NCBI RefSeq assembly: GCF_025352645.1
Contig: NZ_JANXSO010000017.1
Span: 62,001 to 126,000 of the forward strand
Reading direction: 5' to 3'
Origin: Iodobacter sp.
Lineage (GTDB): Bacteria > Pseudomonadota > Gammaproteobacteria > Burkholderiales > Chitinibacteraceae
Length of the DNA stretch: 64,000 bases
Shown here: piece after piece, positions 35,607 to 43,763 of the stretch
How positions within the stretch are numbered: the stretch's first letter is position 1
Layout of the letters: every line of letters begins with the position of its first letter
Program-made: the position numbers and the translations under genes
The notes under the pieces: generated by a model
The model's database searches: none
What the model was told of the DNA's origin: nothing
The model's input: only the letters and a program-made list of their open reading frames with translations

Positions 35607-36544
35607 ACAAATGGAACAAATTTGCCGTTTCAGTCCGCAGTTTCGTGCCAGAAGATGCCAATAAAGTGAGCGCTCTGTTTCGCACGGTGTATGGCGACTG
35701 CTATGTGTATCCGGATGTTTATCTGCCCTCGATGATTTGCCGCAATAACGCACAACAGCGCTGGCATTCGGTTGTGGCCTGCATAAAAGACCAAATTGTT
35801 GGCCATGCCGTGCTGTGGGTGCATCAAGATTACCCAGATAGCGCCGAGCTGGCGCTCAATATTGTTCACCCCGACGCACGCGGCATGGGTATTGCCACGA
35901 CGCTGGGGGCTTACCTAAGAGACTATGCGCGCGAATGCGGGCTGCGTACGTTAACAATCAAACAGGTATCGTCCCATGCACAAAGCCAGCGTTTGGCTCA
36001 GACGCTGGGTTTCCAAACCACCGGTTTGCTATTGGATTATGTGGCCTCCCCATTTGGCAACGAGTGGCGTGAAAGCGTGGTGCTGGGGTGCCTACCTTTG
36101 CAGCCCTCTCCTTTGCCAGCCTTACCGTGGCCATTATCCTGCCGAGATTGGCTTGGGCCTATCGAGCAAAATTTCGGTACACATTCCCTGATGGATTCCA
36201 CCCCCGCCGCTACCCCAATAGCAGTGGCGAGCCATGAGCATAGAATTGAGGTAACACTGACAGACCTACACCCCAACAACGTGGATGAAGTAGCGCAAAT
36301 GCCTAAGAAGCGCCTGATTTATCTGCGGATGCGCCTAGACCAACATACGCCAGCGGCCATGCAACAACTGCGCCGCGCCGGTTTTGCATATGCCGGCTTT
36401 ATGCCGGGGCCCGCTCAAGGGTGGTATGGCCTGATGCAACGCGGCTACAAGGCGCATAAGCTGGAATTATGCTGCCCAGTCGCCAGAAAACTGTACCAAG
36501 GCAGCCTTAAACAGCATGCAGAAATTATGACGGATGCACGCTAG
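35603..36544 (+). CDS. GNAT-family acyltransferase (probable tandem-domain)
   Basis: A 313-residue protein whose ATG at 35603 overlaps the upstream stop (ATGA). Residues about 8-165 form a GNAT N-acyltransferase domain with the acetyl-CoA binding motif HPDARGMGIATTLGAYLR. Residues 190-313 look like a second, degenerate GNAT-like part. As the last gene of the cluster it could acylate an amine made from the aldehyde, or transfer an activated acyl group to one; the substrate is unknown. An open frame extends upstream to 35504 but lies within the previous gene. Confidence 0.8.
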   Translation: MNKWNKFAVSVRSFVPEDANKVSALFRTVYGDCYVYPDVYLPSMICRNNAQQRWHSVVACIKDQIVGHAVLWVHQDYPDSAELALNIVHPDARGMGIATTLGAYLRDYARECGLRTLTIKQVSSHAQSQRLAQTLGFQTTGLLLDYVASPFGNEWRESVVLGCLPLQPSPLPALPWPLSCRDWLGPIEQNFGTHSLMDSTPAATPIAVASHEHRIEVTLTDLHPNNVDEVAQMPKKRLIYLRMRLDQHTPAAMQQLRRAGFAYAGFMPGPAQGWYGLMQRGYKAHKLELCCPVARKLYQGSLKQHAEIMTDAR

Positions 36545-36717
36545 TCGCTTATTTTAAAATTACTTTTACTCGGCGACTAAGCACCAAGTTGATTATGGCA
36601 ATATGAAAGCATGTTTGGCTGGGTAGCATCGCGATGCTTGCAGCGCTGCGGCTGGTAACGGCGCTGGAATAAAGCCACGTTAGTGAGCTTTACTCCGTTG
36701 ATATTCGATGAGGGCCC

Positions 36718-37299
36718 TTAGCCTTCAACAAGCGCGATAAGAACCATAATTGAAATAAATACCGCAGCAAATCCAACGGCAGCCGCAACACTTGTGCCAC
36801 CTTGTTTTATCAGCTCAATTTTTGCTTGCTCCGGCGTATTCATTGCAATAATTTCTTTTGTTTTCTTTTCTACGTGAAGTTTGTACAAAGCATTCCCTTG
36901 CATGCCAAGGGCGATGGCAATACCTAAACTAATAGCGTTGGATAGACTATTTGAAACGCCAAAAGCGATCTCGCAAAGTGTTTCTACCGCGATTACGCCG
37001 ATAAAGACCGCCGAATAAAGATACATTTTTCTATAAGGCATCCATAGAAAGCCAAGTAAGAAAGCCGCCCAACTCCACGATTGCTTACTACTTTTTTTCT
37101 CAGCTATTTCCCACTTTCTCTGAAAGTAGTCATAGTTCTTGCCAATAAAAGTCTTTAAGGCATCATCGTCGTTTGCTATAGGTGCTTCTAATACAGCGGC
37201 GAGCGGTGACGGCTCTAAAATTGGATGAGCAACGCCACACCCAGAGCAAAATGCAGCATCAACCTCAAGCTGTGCCCCACATTTTGAACAAAACTCCAT
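36718..37299 (-). CDS. Zinc-ribbon DUF2628 membrane protein
   Basis: A 193-residue protein with an N-terminal zinc ribbon (CSKC at 4-7 and CSGC at 18-21) followed by a DUF2628-type membrane region. SWSWAAFLLGFLWMPYRKMY is the family-typical segment, and three to four membrane helices follow. A GGAGAAA site precedes the ATG. Function of the family is unknown. Confidence 0.8.
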   Translation of the reverse strand: MEFCSKCGAQLEVDAAFCSGCGVAHPILEPSPLAAVLEAPIANDDDALKTFIGKNYDYFQRKWEIAEKKSSKQSWSWAAFLLGFLWMPYRKMYLYSAVFIGVIAVETLCEIAFGVSNSLSNAISLGIAIALGMQGNALYKLHVEKKTKEIIAMNTPEQAKIELIKQGGTSVAAAVGFAAVFISIMVLIALVEG

Positions 37300-37952
37300 T
37301 GATATTTCTCCTTAGCCTATGGACTTGGGCTCACGCTAAATTAGAAAGAAAGCCCATCCATTTTCCAAACATTTCCCCATTTCAGTGAGGAGCAAGGCAG
37401 CATAATGTTAAAAAACCCACCAACACAGCAAGAATTATCGAGGGTATTTTTAACGGATTCGTAATATTTAGTAAGTTTTAAGCCAAGTTCATGCTGGCAT
37501 TGCACAGCGAATATGTAATTTATGTAAATGAACTAACCCATTAGCCGCCATACGCATCCAGAGGTGCAGGCTAAGGGCTTAGGTCAGTGAATCAAGAGCA
37601 GCGACAATAGCTACTAAAAATACTAATTAATCCCGAAAGAAGCTCTTTGTAGGCTTGACGTTGCCGCTCACCAATACTCTACTAGCAAGGCATTTACCTT
37701 ACAGCGCTTTATTTAGCTATTTACGACTCATCATCGAATGAAATAAGCTGTTATAGCCCGCCCAGCAAGGCTATAACAAGATAACGACCACACACCACGG
37801 CCCAATCCAGCAAACCCATTCAGCATTGTCAAGCCGACTTATCTACTAAGGTTTTATTCATATTGATGAAAGCTGGGCAAGGTGGCAAGATAGGGCTTGG
37901 CAGTAAATATTGAATCCTTTCAATGCGCTACTTTCTGAAAAGGAGTTGAACC
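37300..37952. other. Intergenic region (653 bp) with one clear hairpin
   Basis: No supported gene was found here. GTTATAGCC (37750-37758) pairs with GGCTATAAC (37769-37777), a perfect 9-base stem with a 10-base loop, not followed by a T run on either strand. The region must hold promoters for the divergent DUF2628 gene and the small gene at 37953, but none stands out. Confidence 0.5.
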
Positions 37953-38120
37953 ATGGGTTTGTGGCTAGCAATTGGAATAGGCACAGGAGCCGCTCTAGGC
38001 TTCGCATTTGATGGCTTAGCGCTGGGTTTTGGCTTTGGCGCGATCTTTGGCGCAGCGTTTGGTGTGGTCTCTGACAAGCGCGCCAACGCAAAGAAAGCCC
38101 CCCGCTCACATACAAATTAA
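37953..38120 (+). CDS. Small glycine-rich membrane protein (55 aa)
   Basis: A 55-codon gene with a strong AGGAG seven bases before the ATG. The product starts MGLWLAIGIGTGAALG and continues as a glycine- and alanine-rich hydrophobic stretch (residues 2-39) with glycine-zipper spacing, then a basic tail (DKRANAKKAPR). This looks like a glycine-zipper small membrane protein. No function is known. Confidence 0.7.
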   Translation: MGLWLAIGIGTGAALGFAFDGLALGFGFGAIFGAAFGVVSDKRANAKKAPRSHTN

Positions 38121-38337
38121 TATCCAGCCCATCAACGGCATGTTTAACACTTCGGCTTGGCCAGAATACCGAAGCACGCTTTTAACCTTGCCGTAGATTG
38201 CGCCAACGCCTGCTTTTTAAATAAGCAATCCAGATAGAGGAAAATGGGTTACCAGCAGGCGGGCCAACCCAAGCCATAGACATCACCAAGCTGTATTTTG
38301 TACACTCTCTGTGAGTTAAATCACAAAAAGAGCGAGC

Positions 38338-38748
38338 ATGTTGACAGGCTTAAATCATATCACTCTAGCTGTAAGCAATCTAAATAGCTCTTTAAGCTTT
38401 TACACTACTATTCTTGGCTTTAAGGGCCATGTAAAATGGGCGACAGGCGCTTACCTCAGCCTTGGTGATTTATGGCTTTGCTTATCGCTAGGTAAACCCG
38501 CCCCAAAACAAGATTACAGCCACATTGCCTTTAGTATTCCCCCATTACAATTCCACATTTTTCAGCAGCAACTGCGTACGCATAATGTGGTTGAATGGAA
38601 AAGCAACTCTAGCGAAGGTGATTCTATTTACCTGCTTGACCCTGACGAACATCAATTAGAGATCCATGCGGGCGATTTACACAGCCGTTTAAACAGCCGT
38701 TTAAACAGCTTGCAATTAAAGCCATATAAAGACTTAATCTGGCTTTAA
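38338..38748 (+). CDS. FosA-like glutathione transferase (fosfomycin resistance)
   Basis: A 136-residue VOC-fold protein closely resembling FosA. The start MLTGLNHITLAVSNL contains the first metal ligand (His7), YSHIAF the second (about His62), and HQLEIHAGD the glutamate ligand (about 109). The EGDSIYLLDPDEH loop, which in FosA binds K+ and substrate, is intact. FosA adds glutathione to fosfomycin using Mn2+. Near the C-terminus a 12-base unit is repeated (residues SRLNSRLNSL), an in-frame expansion. It begins a plus-strand run of small genes that may form one operon. Confidence 0.88.
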   Translation: MLTGLNHITLAVSNLNSSLSFYTTILGFKGHVKWATGAYLSLGDLWLCLSLGKPAPKQDYSHIAFSIPPLQFHIFQQQLRTHNVVEWKSNSSEGDSIYLLDPDEHQLEIHAGDLHSRLNSRLNSLQLKPYKDLIWL

Positions 38749-38775
38749 GACCCTCTCCAATACTATGGCCACAAT

Positions 38776-39306
38776 ATGCATTTTTTCATTGAAACACCAC
38801 GGCTGATTTTGCGTGATTTTATGGCCGATGATTTGGCCGCCTATACCGCATTATCCCAAAATGAAAAATATCAACGCTTTTATAGCGAAGTAGATTGCTC
38901 AATTAGCAAAACCACCCAGCTAGTCGGTATATTTATTGAGCAAGCTGCAGAAACACCTAGAAGCAAATTTCAGCTGGCTATTATCGATAAAACCAGCCAG
39001 CAACTCATTGGCACGGCGGGTTTAAGAATAGAAACAGACCAACAAGCCTCCATTGGCTGCGGCATTGCCAAGGCAGGCCACGCCGCAGAAGCGATGTGTG
39101 CCTTAGTGGCTTACGGCTTTAAACAGCAAAATCTACATCGCATCTACGCAGAAACCATCGCCAACAACAAAGCCGCCATTGCACTTTGCACCCAATTTGG
39201 CATGCGCGAAGAAGCGCGCTTTTTAGAACACCGCTATTTTAAAAACAAATGGTGGGGCACCGTGATTTTGGCCATACTCAAAAGCGAGTGGCAAACAAAT
39301 CATTAA
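38776..39306 (+). CDS. GNAT acetyltransferase, RimJ-like
   Basis: A 176-residue GNAT-family N-acetyltransferase of the RimJ/RimL type: ETPRLILRDFMADD at the start, GCGIAKAGHAAEAM in the acetyl-CoA binding region and the LHRIYAETIANNKAAIAL motif. The substrate may be a ribosomal protein, another protein N-terminus or a small molecule. It lies 27 bases after the FosA-like gene. Confidence 0.85.
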   Translation: MHFFIETPRLILRDFMADDLAAYTALSQNEKYQRFYSEVDCSISKTTQLVGIFIEQAAETPRSKFQLAIIDKTSQQLIGTAGLRIETDQQASIGCGIAKAGHAAEAMCALVAYGFKQQNLHRIYAETIANNKAAIALCTQFGMREEARFLEHRYFKNKWWGTVILAILKSEWQTNH

Positions 39307-39470
39307 GCACTCGCCCTGCCCACAATCAGCAGCTTGGAGGCAAAGATCATGGCAGCGCCTACAGCTAGTTTGTGGGTCAACCAAGGGTGAATGCTTAGGC
39401 TCTAGACACATAATGGTCATTGAAGCGCTCGCCCAGCGCTCGCCCTCATCACTTTAACGCGAGCAACGAT

Positions 39471-39989
39471 ATGCGGATTAGGCAAGTAAGCCCACACGAA
39501 ACCTCTCTATTGGCGGGCTTAGTGGCTTTATTACAAAATGGTGTGCAACACGGCGCATCCATAGGATTTTTAGTACCACTATCAGCCAGCGCGGCCTTGG
39601 CCTATTGGCAAAATGTTTTACAAAGCCAAGGTCTAGTCCTTTGGGTTGCCGAGCAAGGCGAGCAAGGCGAGCAAGTAATTGGCACCGCTCAATTGGATTT
39701 GTGCGGCAAAGAAAACGGCCAGCATCGGGCTGAAGTGCAAAAACTAATCGTTTTAAAAGAATGCCGAGGCCAAGGCATTGCTAGCCAGCTGATGCAGCAC
39801 CTAGAGCACTTTGCCCGCAGCCAAGGCCGCCATTTATTAATTTTGGACACACAAACCGGCTCTGCTGCGGAAATGCTCTACCAAAAACTGGGCTGGCAAC
39901 GGGCGGGTGAAATCCCTAATTTTGCACTTAACCCAGCAGGGCTTTTATTCCCAACCTCCTTATATTTCAAGTTAATTACTCACCCATAA
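39471..39989 (+). CDS. GNAT acetyltransferase
   Basis: A 172-residue GNAT protein with the acetyl-CoA motif ECRGQGIASQLMQHL near residue 100. The start at 39471 gives the typical MRIRQVSPHE beginning; the open frame from 39420 adds 17 residues unlike the family. A 9-base tandem repeat (three copies of GAGCAAGGC-type units, 39651-39676) encodes EQGEQGEQ before the second beta strand. Substrate unknown. Confidence 0.82.
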   Translation: MRIRQVSPHETSLLAGLVALLQNGVQHGASIGFLVPLSASAALAYWQNVLQSQGLVLWVAEQGEQGEQVIGTAQLDLCGKENGQHRAEVQKLIVLKECRGQGIASQLMQHLEHFARSQGRHLLILDTQTGSAAEMLYQKLGWQRAGEIPNFALNPAGLLFPTSLYFKLITHP

Positions 39990-40013
39990 ATAACGCTGTT
40001 GCATAAGGAAAAA

Positions 40014-40322
40014 ATGCAATCATTTTTTTATAAAGCAATTATTTTATTTTGCTTAGCCGCATTAAGTGGCTGCACTCTGCTTGGTGCCGTCATTGGTAAG
40101 CAATTAGATGACCATAGAGAAAACCCAATTTATGAAAATAAATTAGCCGCAGAAGGGTTCAATGTGGATGTTGAACTTATTAAGGGAATAGTGAATAGCC
40201 CTAAAAAAGCGGAGCCATGGGAAGAAAAATCTCTATGCGAAATCAACATAGAAAAACGAGTTTGCTCCGCTAAAAGTGGCGAATGTTGGTGCGAAGCCGT
40301 TAATATCCCCATCCTTCCCTAG
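40014..40322 (+). CDS. Small lipoprotein
   Basis: A 102-residue protein with a lipoprotein signal: hydrophobic residues 7-18 and lipobox LSGC (about Cys20). AAGGA precedes the ATG at 40014. Four cysteines near the C-terminus (LCEIN, VCSAK, ECWCEA) suggest disulfide bonds in the periplasm. No family was recognised. Confidence 0.68.
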   Translation: MQSFFYKAIILFCLAALSGCTLLGAVIGKQLDDHRENPIYENKLAAEGFNVDVELIKGIVNSPKKAEPWEEKSLCEINIEKRVCSAKSGECWCEAVNIPILP

Positions 40323-40336
40323 GGTATACATATCTA

Positions 40337-40858
40337 ATGGCAAGAAATATTGAAATAAAAGCGCGCATTGCGAACATTGCCGTACTGATCCCGATACTTG
40401 AATCACTTAGCCATACCGCCCCCATTGACATTACCCAAGACGATACTTTCTTTGCCTGCGAGAATGGTCGCTTAAAACTGCGAGCATTTCCAGACGGCAG
40501 TGGCCAGCTTATTTTCTATCGCCGCGCCAATCAGCTTGGCCCTAAGGAGTCGTTTTATGTACTTTCCAGCACGGCAGAGCCGGATGCGCTCAGGGAAGTG
40601 CTCGCTTATTCCAATGGCAAAATTGGCCGCGTAGAAAAACAACGCACCCTCTATCAATGTGGCCGTACCCGCGTGCATTTGGATCGCGTAAAAAAATTAG
40701 GTGATTTTTTAGAGCTAGAAGTGGTGCTGGCAGAAAACGAAACCGCAGCAAAGGACCAAGCAGAAGCGCAGCAACTGATGGCAAAGCTAGGCATTCAAAC
40801 AGAACAGCTGATTGAATGTGCTTATTTAGATTTGTTGGCGGCAAAAAACCACATGTAA
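40337..40858 (+). CDS. CYTH-domain protein (class IV adenylate cyclase/thiamine-triphosphatase-like)
   Basis: A 173-residue CYTH domain protein. The N-terminal metal-binding motif appears as NIEIKAR, and charged residues on alternating strands (KLRAF, LIFYRRA, RVHLDRVKKLGDFLELEVVL) form the triphosphate tunnel. Members hydrolyse triphosphates or, in class IV, make cAMP from ATP; which applies cannot be said. It lies 14 bases after the lipoprotein gene. Confidence 0.85.
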   Translation: MARNIEIKARIANIAVLIPILESLSHTAPIDITQDDTFFACENGRLKLRAFPDGSGQLIFYRRANQLGPKESFYVLSSTAEPDALREVLAYSNGKIGRVEKQRTLYQCGRTRVHLDRVKKLGDFLELEVVLAENETAAKDQAEAQQLMAKLGIQTEQLIECAYLDLLAAKNHM

Positions 40859-41000
40859 ATTCCCCACTACACGGGGAAAATCAGCAAAATGTCAGCCATC
40901 AAAAAGCTGTTCTACGCAAAGCCCTTACATTAGCAGCGATTTTCTACATCCCCCCTATACTTCTTGCTGTAAAATCTTTCACTTAGCCGAGGGTGCAGCA

Positions 41001-41408
41001 ATGAGCCGCAAGATTTATGTCAATCTAGCCGTGAAAAATCTGGAAGAATCCATCGCGTTCTTTAGCCAGCTGGGCTTTAAGTTTAACCCGCAGTTTTCTG
41101 ATAGCAGCGCCAGTTGCCTAATGATTTCAGATGATATTTTTGTCATGTTGCTGGGCGAAGAGCGGTTTCAGACTTTTACCCCAAAAATACTTTGCAACCC
41201 CCACACCCATACCGAAATGCTGCTTTGCCTATCCTGCGATAGCCGCGAAGAAGTAGACCAAATTGTTTGCTTAGCCGTTACGGCGGGCGGTGCAATTTAT
41301 AACGAAGCACAAGATCATGGCTTTATGTATGCCCACGGCTTTCAAGATTTAGACGGGCATATCTGGGAATTGGTTTATATGGAAGCCGTGATGGGCTTAA
41401 CGGCCTAG
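41001..41408 (+). CDS. VOC-family (glyoxalase-like) protein
   Basis: A 135-residue vicinal-oxygen-chelate protein: MSRKIYVNLAVKNLEESIAF at the start, then the paired beta-alpha-beta modules, with DLDGHIWELVYME at the end holding the usual C-terminal glutamate. It belongs to the broad glyoxalase/extradiol dioxygenase-like group. Activity is unknown. A GGGTGCAGCA segment precedes the ATG. Confidence 0.85.
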   Translation: MSRKIYVNLAVKNLEESIAFFSQLGFKFNPQFSDSSASCLMISDDIFVMLLGEERFQTFTPKILCNPHTHTEMLLCLSCDSREEVDQIVCLAVTAGGAIYNEAQDHGFMYAHGFQDLDGHIWELVYMEAVMGLTA

Positions 41409-41425
41409 GCTTAATAAGGATGATA

Positions 41426-42181
41426 ATGAGCTCCACCACACGCTGTGCACTTTCAATCAATGTCAACAAAGTAGCGCTACTGCGCAATACTCGCCATCTG
41501 GGCATACCTAGTGTGGTGAAAGCCGCTGAGCTATGCCTGCAAGCTGGCGCACAGGGCATCACCGTTCACCCTAGGCCCGATGCGCGCCATATTCGCAGCG
41601 ACGATGTGAGCAATCTTGCGACCCTGCTCAAAGCATGGCCGCATGCCGAGTACAATATCGAAGGCAATCCCACCCAAAATTTAATGGATTTCATCCGTGA
41701 ATTTCGCCCGCATCAGGCCACCTTTGTGCCCGATGGCGAAGATCAATTCACCTCCAATTTTGGCTGGAGCCTACCAGAGGACATGGATAAACTACGCCCA
41801 CTGATTGCCGAATGTAAGGCATTAGGGGTTAGAGTTAGCTTATTTATGGATCCAAACCCCGCCGCCATGCCTTTGGTGGCAGCGCTTGGCGCTGAGCGCA
41901 TCGAGCTTTATACCGAAACTTACGCCAACGCCTACGGCGGCGAGCAAGAAGCCAGCGTACTAGCGGGTTTTACCGCCACAGCAGAGGCCGCGCTGGCAGC
42001 TGGGCTGGGCATTAACGCAGGCCACGATTTAAACTGCGATAACCTGACGCGCTTTTTACAAGCCGTGCCGGGTGTGCAAGAAATATCCATCGGCCACGCC
42101 TTTATTGCCGATGCGCTAGAGCTGGGTTATACCCAAGCAGTGAATGCATATCAAGCATGTATTGCTAAGGCTTACGATTAA
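41426..42181 (+). CDS. pdxJ: Pyridoxine 5'-phosphate synthase (PdxJ), divergent form
   Basis: A 251-residue TIM-barrel enzyme that joins 1-deoxyxylulose 5-phosphate and 3-amino-2-oxopropyl phosphate in vitamin B6 synthesis. LSINVNKVALLRNTR, GITVHPRPDARHI, EYNIEGNP, VSLFMDP and GINAGHDLN correspond to conserved PdxJ blocks. The HPRPD and GHAFIADAL variants differ from the usual proteobacterial HLRED and GHAIISRAL and look like the form common in Bacteroidetes. The start at 41426 has AAGG at good distance; ATG 41420 touches the Shine-Dalgarno. The usual proteobacterial neighbours recO and acpS are absent. Confidence 0.9.
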   Translation: MSSTTRCALSINVNKVALLRNTRHLGIPSVVKAAELCLQAGAQGITVHPRPDARHIRSDDVSNLATLLKAWPHAEYNIEGNPTQNLMDFIREFRPHQATFVPDGEDQFTSNFGWSLPEDMDKLRPLIAECKALGVRVSLFMDPNPAAMPLVAALGAERIELYTETYANAYGGEQEASVLAGFTATAEAALAAGLGINAGHDLNCDNLTRFLQAVPGVQEISIGHAFIADALELGYTQAVNAYQACIAKAYD

Positions 42182-42265
42182 CTGCCGCTTATTATGAGTA
42201 CGTGGGTATGGCTAGCCCATCACTCATGCAATATCGTTCAACCACCATATCCAATGAGTGCAATC

Positions 42266-42439
42266 ATGAAAGCCACCCTAATCTGCCTAGCCCTTGCCCT
42301 GAGCGCATGTGGCCCCACCCCACAAAAAATTGCCGAACCACAGCGCGAAGCCCTAGATAAAGCCAAGGCCGTGGAGGGCGTTGTACTAAAACAAGCCGCC
42401 GAGCAAGCCTCAGCGGCAGCGGCGGCCGAAACTAATTAG
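42266..42439 (+). CDS. Small lipoprotein (57 aa)
   Basis: A 57-residue product with a clear lipoprotein signal (MKATLICLALALSAC, lipobox LSAC, Cys15), then a proline-containing linker and an Ala/Glu-rich helix (KAKAVEGVVLKQAAEQASAA). An upstream ATG at 42254 is possible. It resembles short alanine-rich lipoproteins common in betaproteobacteria; no function is known. Confidence 0.65.
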   Translation: MKATLICLALALSACGPTPQKIAEPQREALDKAKAVEGVVLKQAAEQASAAAAAETN

Positions 42440-42520
42440 ACCAAATGGGAATTCTTCTCTAGGCACAGCGACCTAAAAACGCCAGACTGCTGCACTGCCC
42501 ACCGACCATACTTACATACA

Positions 42521-43756
42521 ATGCCAGCTAAAATACTAATTACCCAATTGACTTGGCGCACAATGCTTCTGCCCTTAGCTTTGGTATTGTTTGAGTTTTC
42601 CACTTATATCGCTAACGATATGATTTTGCCTGGCATGTTAGCCGTTACGCGGGAATTTAATGCTGGGCCGCAATGGGTGCCTACCTCAATGACGGCCTAT
42701 CTAGTAGGTGGTGCATCTTTACAATGGCTACTTGGCCCATTATCCGATCGAATTGGCCGCAGGCCGGTGATGCTGTCTGGTGTGGCGTTTTTTATTACCA
42801 TGTGTTTACTCACCCTATTTACCCGCTCTATTGAGCAATTTATTGTTTTACGGGTATTTCAAGGCGTAGGCATGTGTTTTATTGGCGCGGTGGGCTATGC
42901 GCTGGTACAAGAATCCTTCGACGAAAAAACCGCCATTAAAGTAACCGCGCTCATGGCCAATGTCGCCATGATTGCCCCTTTATTGGGCCCACTAGCGGGC
43001 GCAGTGATGATGGAACTAGCGCCTTGGCGAATGATTTTTGTATTAATTGCGGCGGTGGCTTTTTTATCCTTTATTGGGCTTTGGTACGCGCTACCCAAAA
43101 TTGCCCCCAATAAAAGTCTATCCCCTTTTACTTATCGCGCGGTTTGGCAAGATTATAAAAATGTATTTAGTAATACGCATTTTTTAACTGGCGCATTGGC
43201 AATGGGCTTATGTAGTGTGCCATTGCTAACCTGGATTGGCATTTCGCCAGTTATCTTAATTGGCGACGCAGGCTTATCGCCGATTGAATTTGGTTACTGG
43301 CAAATCCCTGTGTTTGCCGCTTTGATTATTGGCAATTTCACCCTCGCCAAACTAAGCAATCACCTGCCTGTGCGCAGAATGATAGGTTTGGGCTTGATTC
43401 CTCAGGTGTTTGGCTTGAGTTTTTGCTTTATCGCCATGCTTTTCGCGCCTAGTCACTATATTTATCTGGTGATTGGCATTAGCTTTTACGCTTTTGGCTG
43501 TGGGCTGGTCAATGCAGGTCTATTTAGGCTGGTACTGTTCTCTAGCAGTGTGAGCAAAGGCACGGTGGCCGCAGCCTTTGGCATGATCACCATGGGTGTA
43601 TATGGCCTAGGTATAGAGGGAATTAAAGCGGGGCACTTACTGGCTGGTAATCGCTTTTTTGCTAGCGCCCTACTTATCGTTGGTGGCGTGTTTGTCTTTG
43701 CGTTGAAAAAATTTATGGATAAACATCAGCGCATTTCTAGCGCCACCACTCACTAA
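42521..43756 (+). CDS. mdfA: Multidrug MFS transporter MdfA
   Basis: A 411-residue 12-helix transporter with close similarity to E. coli MdfA. FEFSTYIANDMILPGML in helix 1 carries the acidic residues (Glu and Asp) important for cation-drug exchange, and WVPTSMTAYL and LGPLSDRIGRRPVML (motif A) are nearly identical to MdfA. It expels lipophilic cations and neutral drugs by proton antiport. It precedes the mnmC gene by 7 bases, so the two are probably cotranscribed. Confidence 0.92.
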   Translation: MPAKILITQLTWRTMLLPLALVLFEFSTYIANDMILPGMLAVTREFNAGPQWVPTSMTAYLVGGASLQWLLGPLSDRIGRRPVMLSGVAFFITMCLLTLFTRSIEQFIVLRVFQGVGMCFIGAVGYALVQESFDEKTAIKVTALMANVAMIAPLLGPLAGAVMMELAPWRMIFVLIAAVAFLSFIGLWYALPKIAPNKSLSPFTYRAVWQDYKNVFSNTHFLTGALAMGLCSVPLLTWIGISPVILIGDAGLSPIEFGYWQIPVFAALIIGNFTLAKLSNHLPVRRMIGLGLIPQVFGLSFCFIAMLFAPSHYIYLVIGISFYAFGCGLVNAGLFRLVLFSSSVSKGTVAAAFGMITMGVYGLGIEGIKAGHLLAGNRFFASALLIVGGVFVFALKKFMDKHQRISSATTH

Positions 43757-43763
43757 GGCCGAT

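Noticed and set aside
30511..36544. Bioluminescence (lux) operon
   Set aside because: LuxC- and LuxE-like proteins are present, but there is no luxA, luxB or luxD, and the gene order and fusion differ from lux operons.
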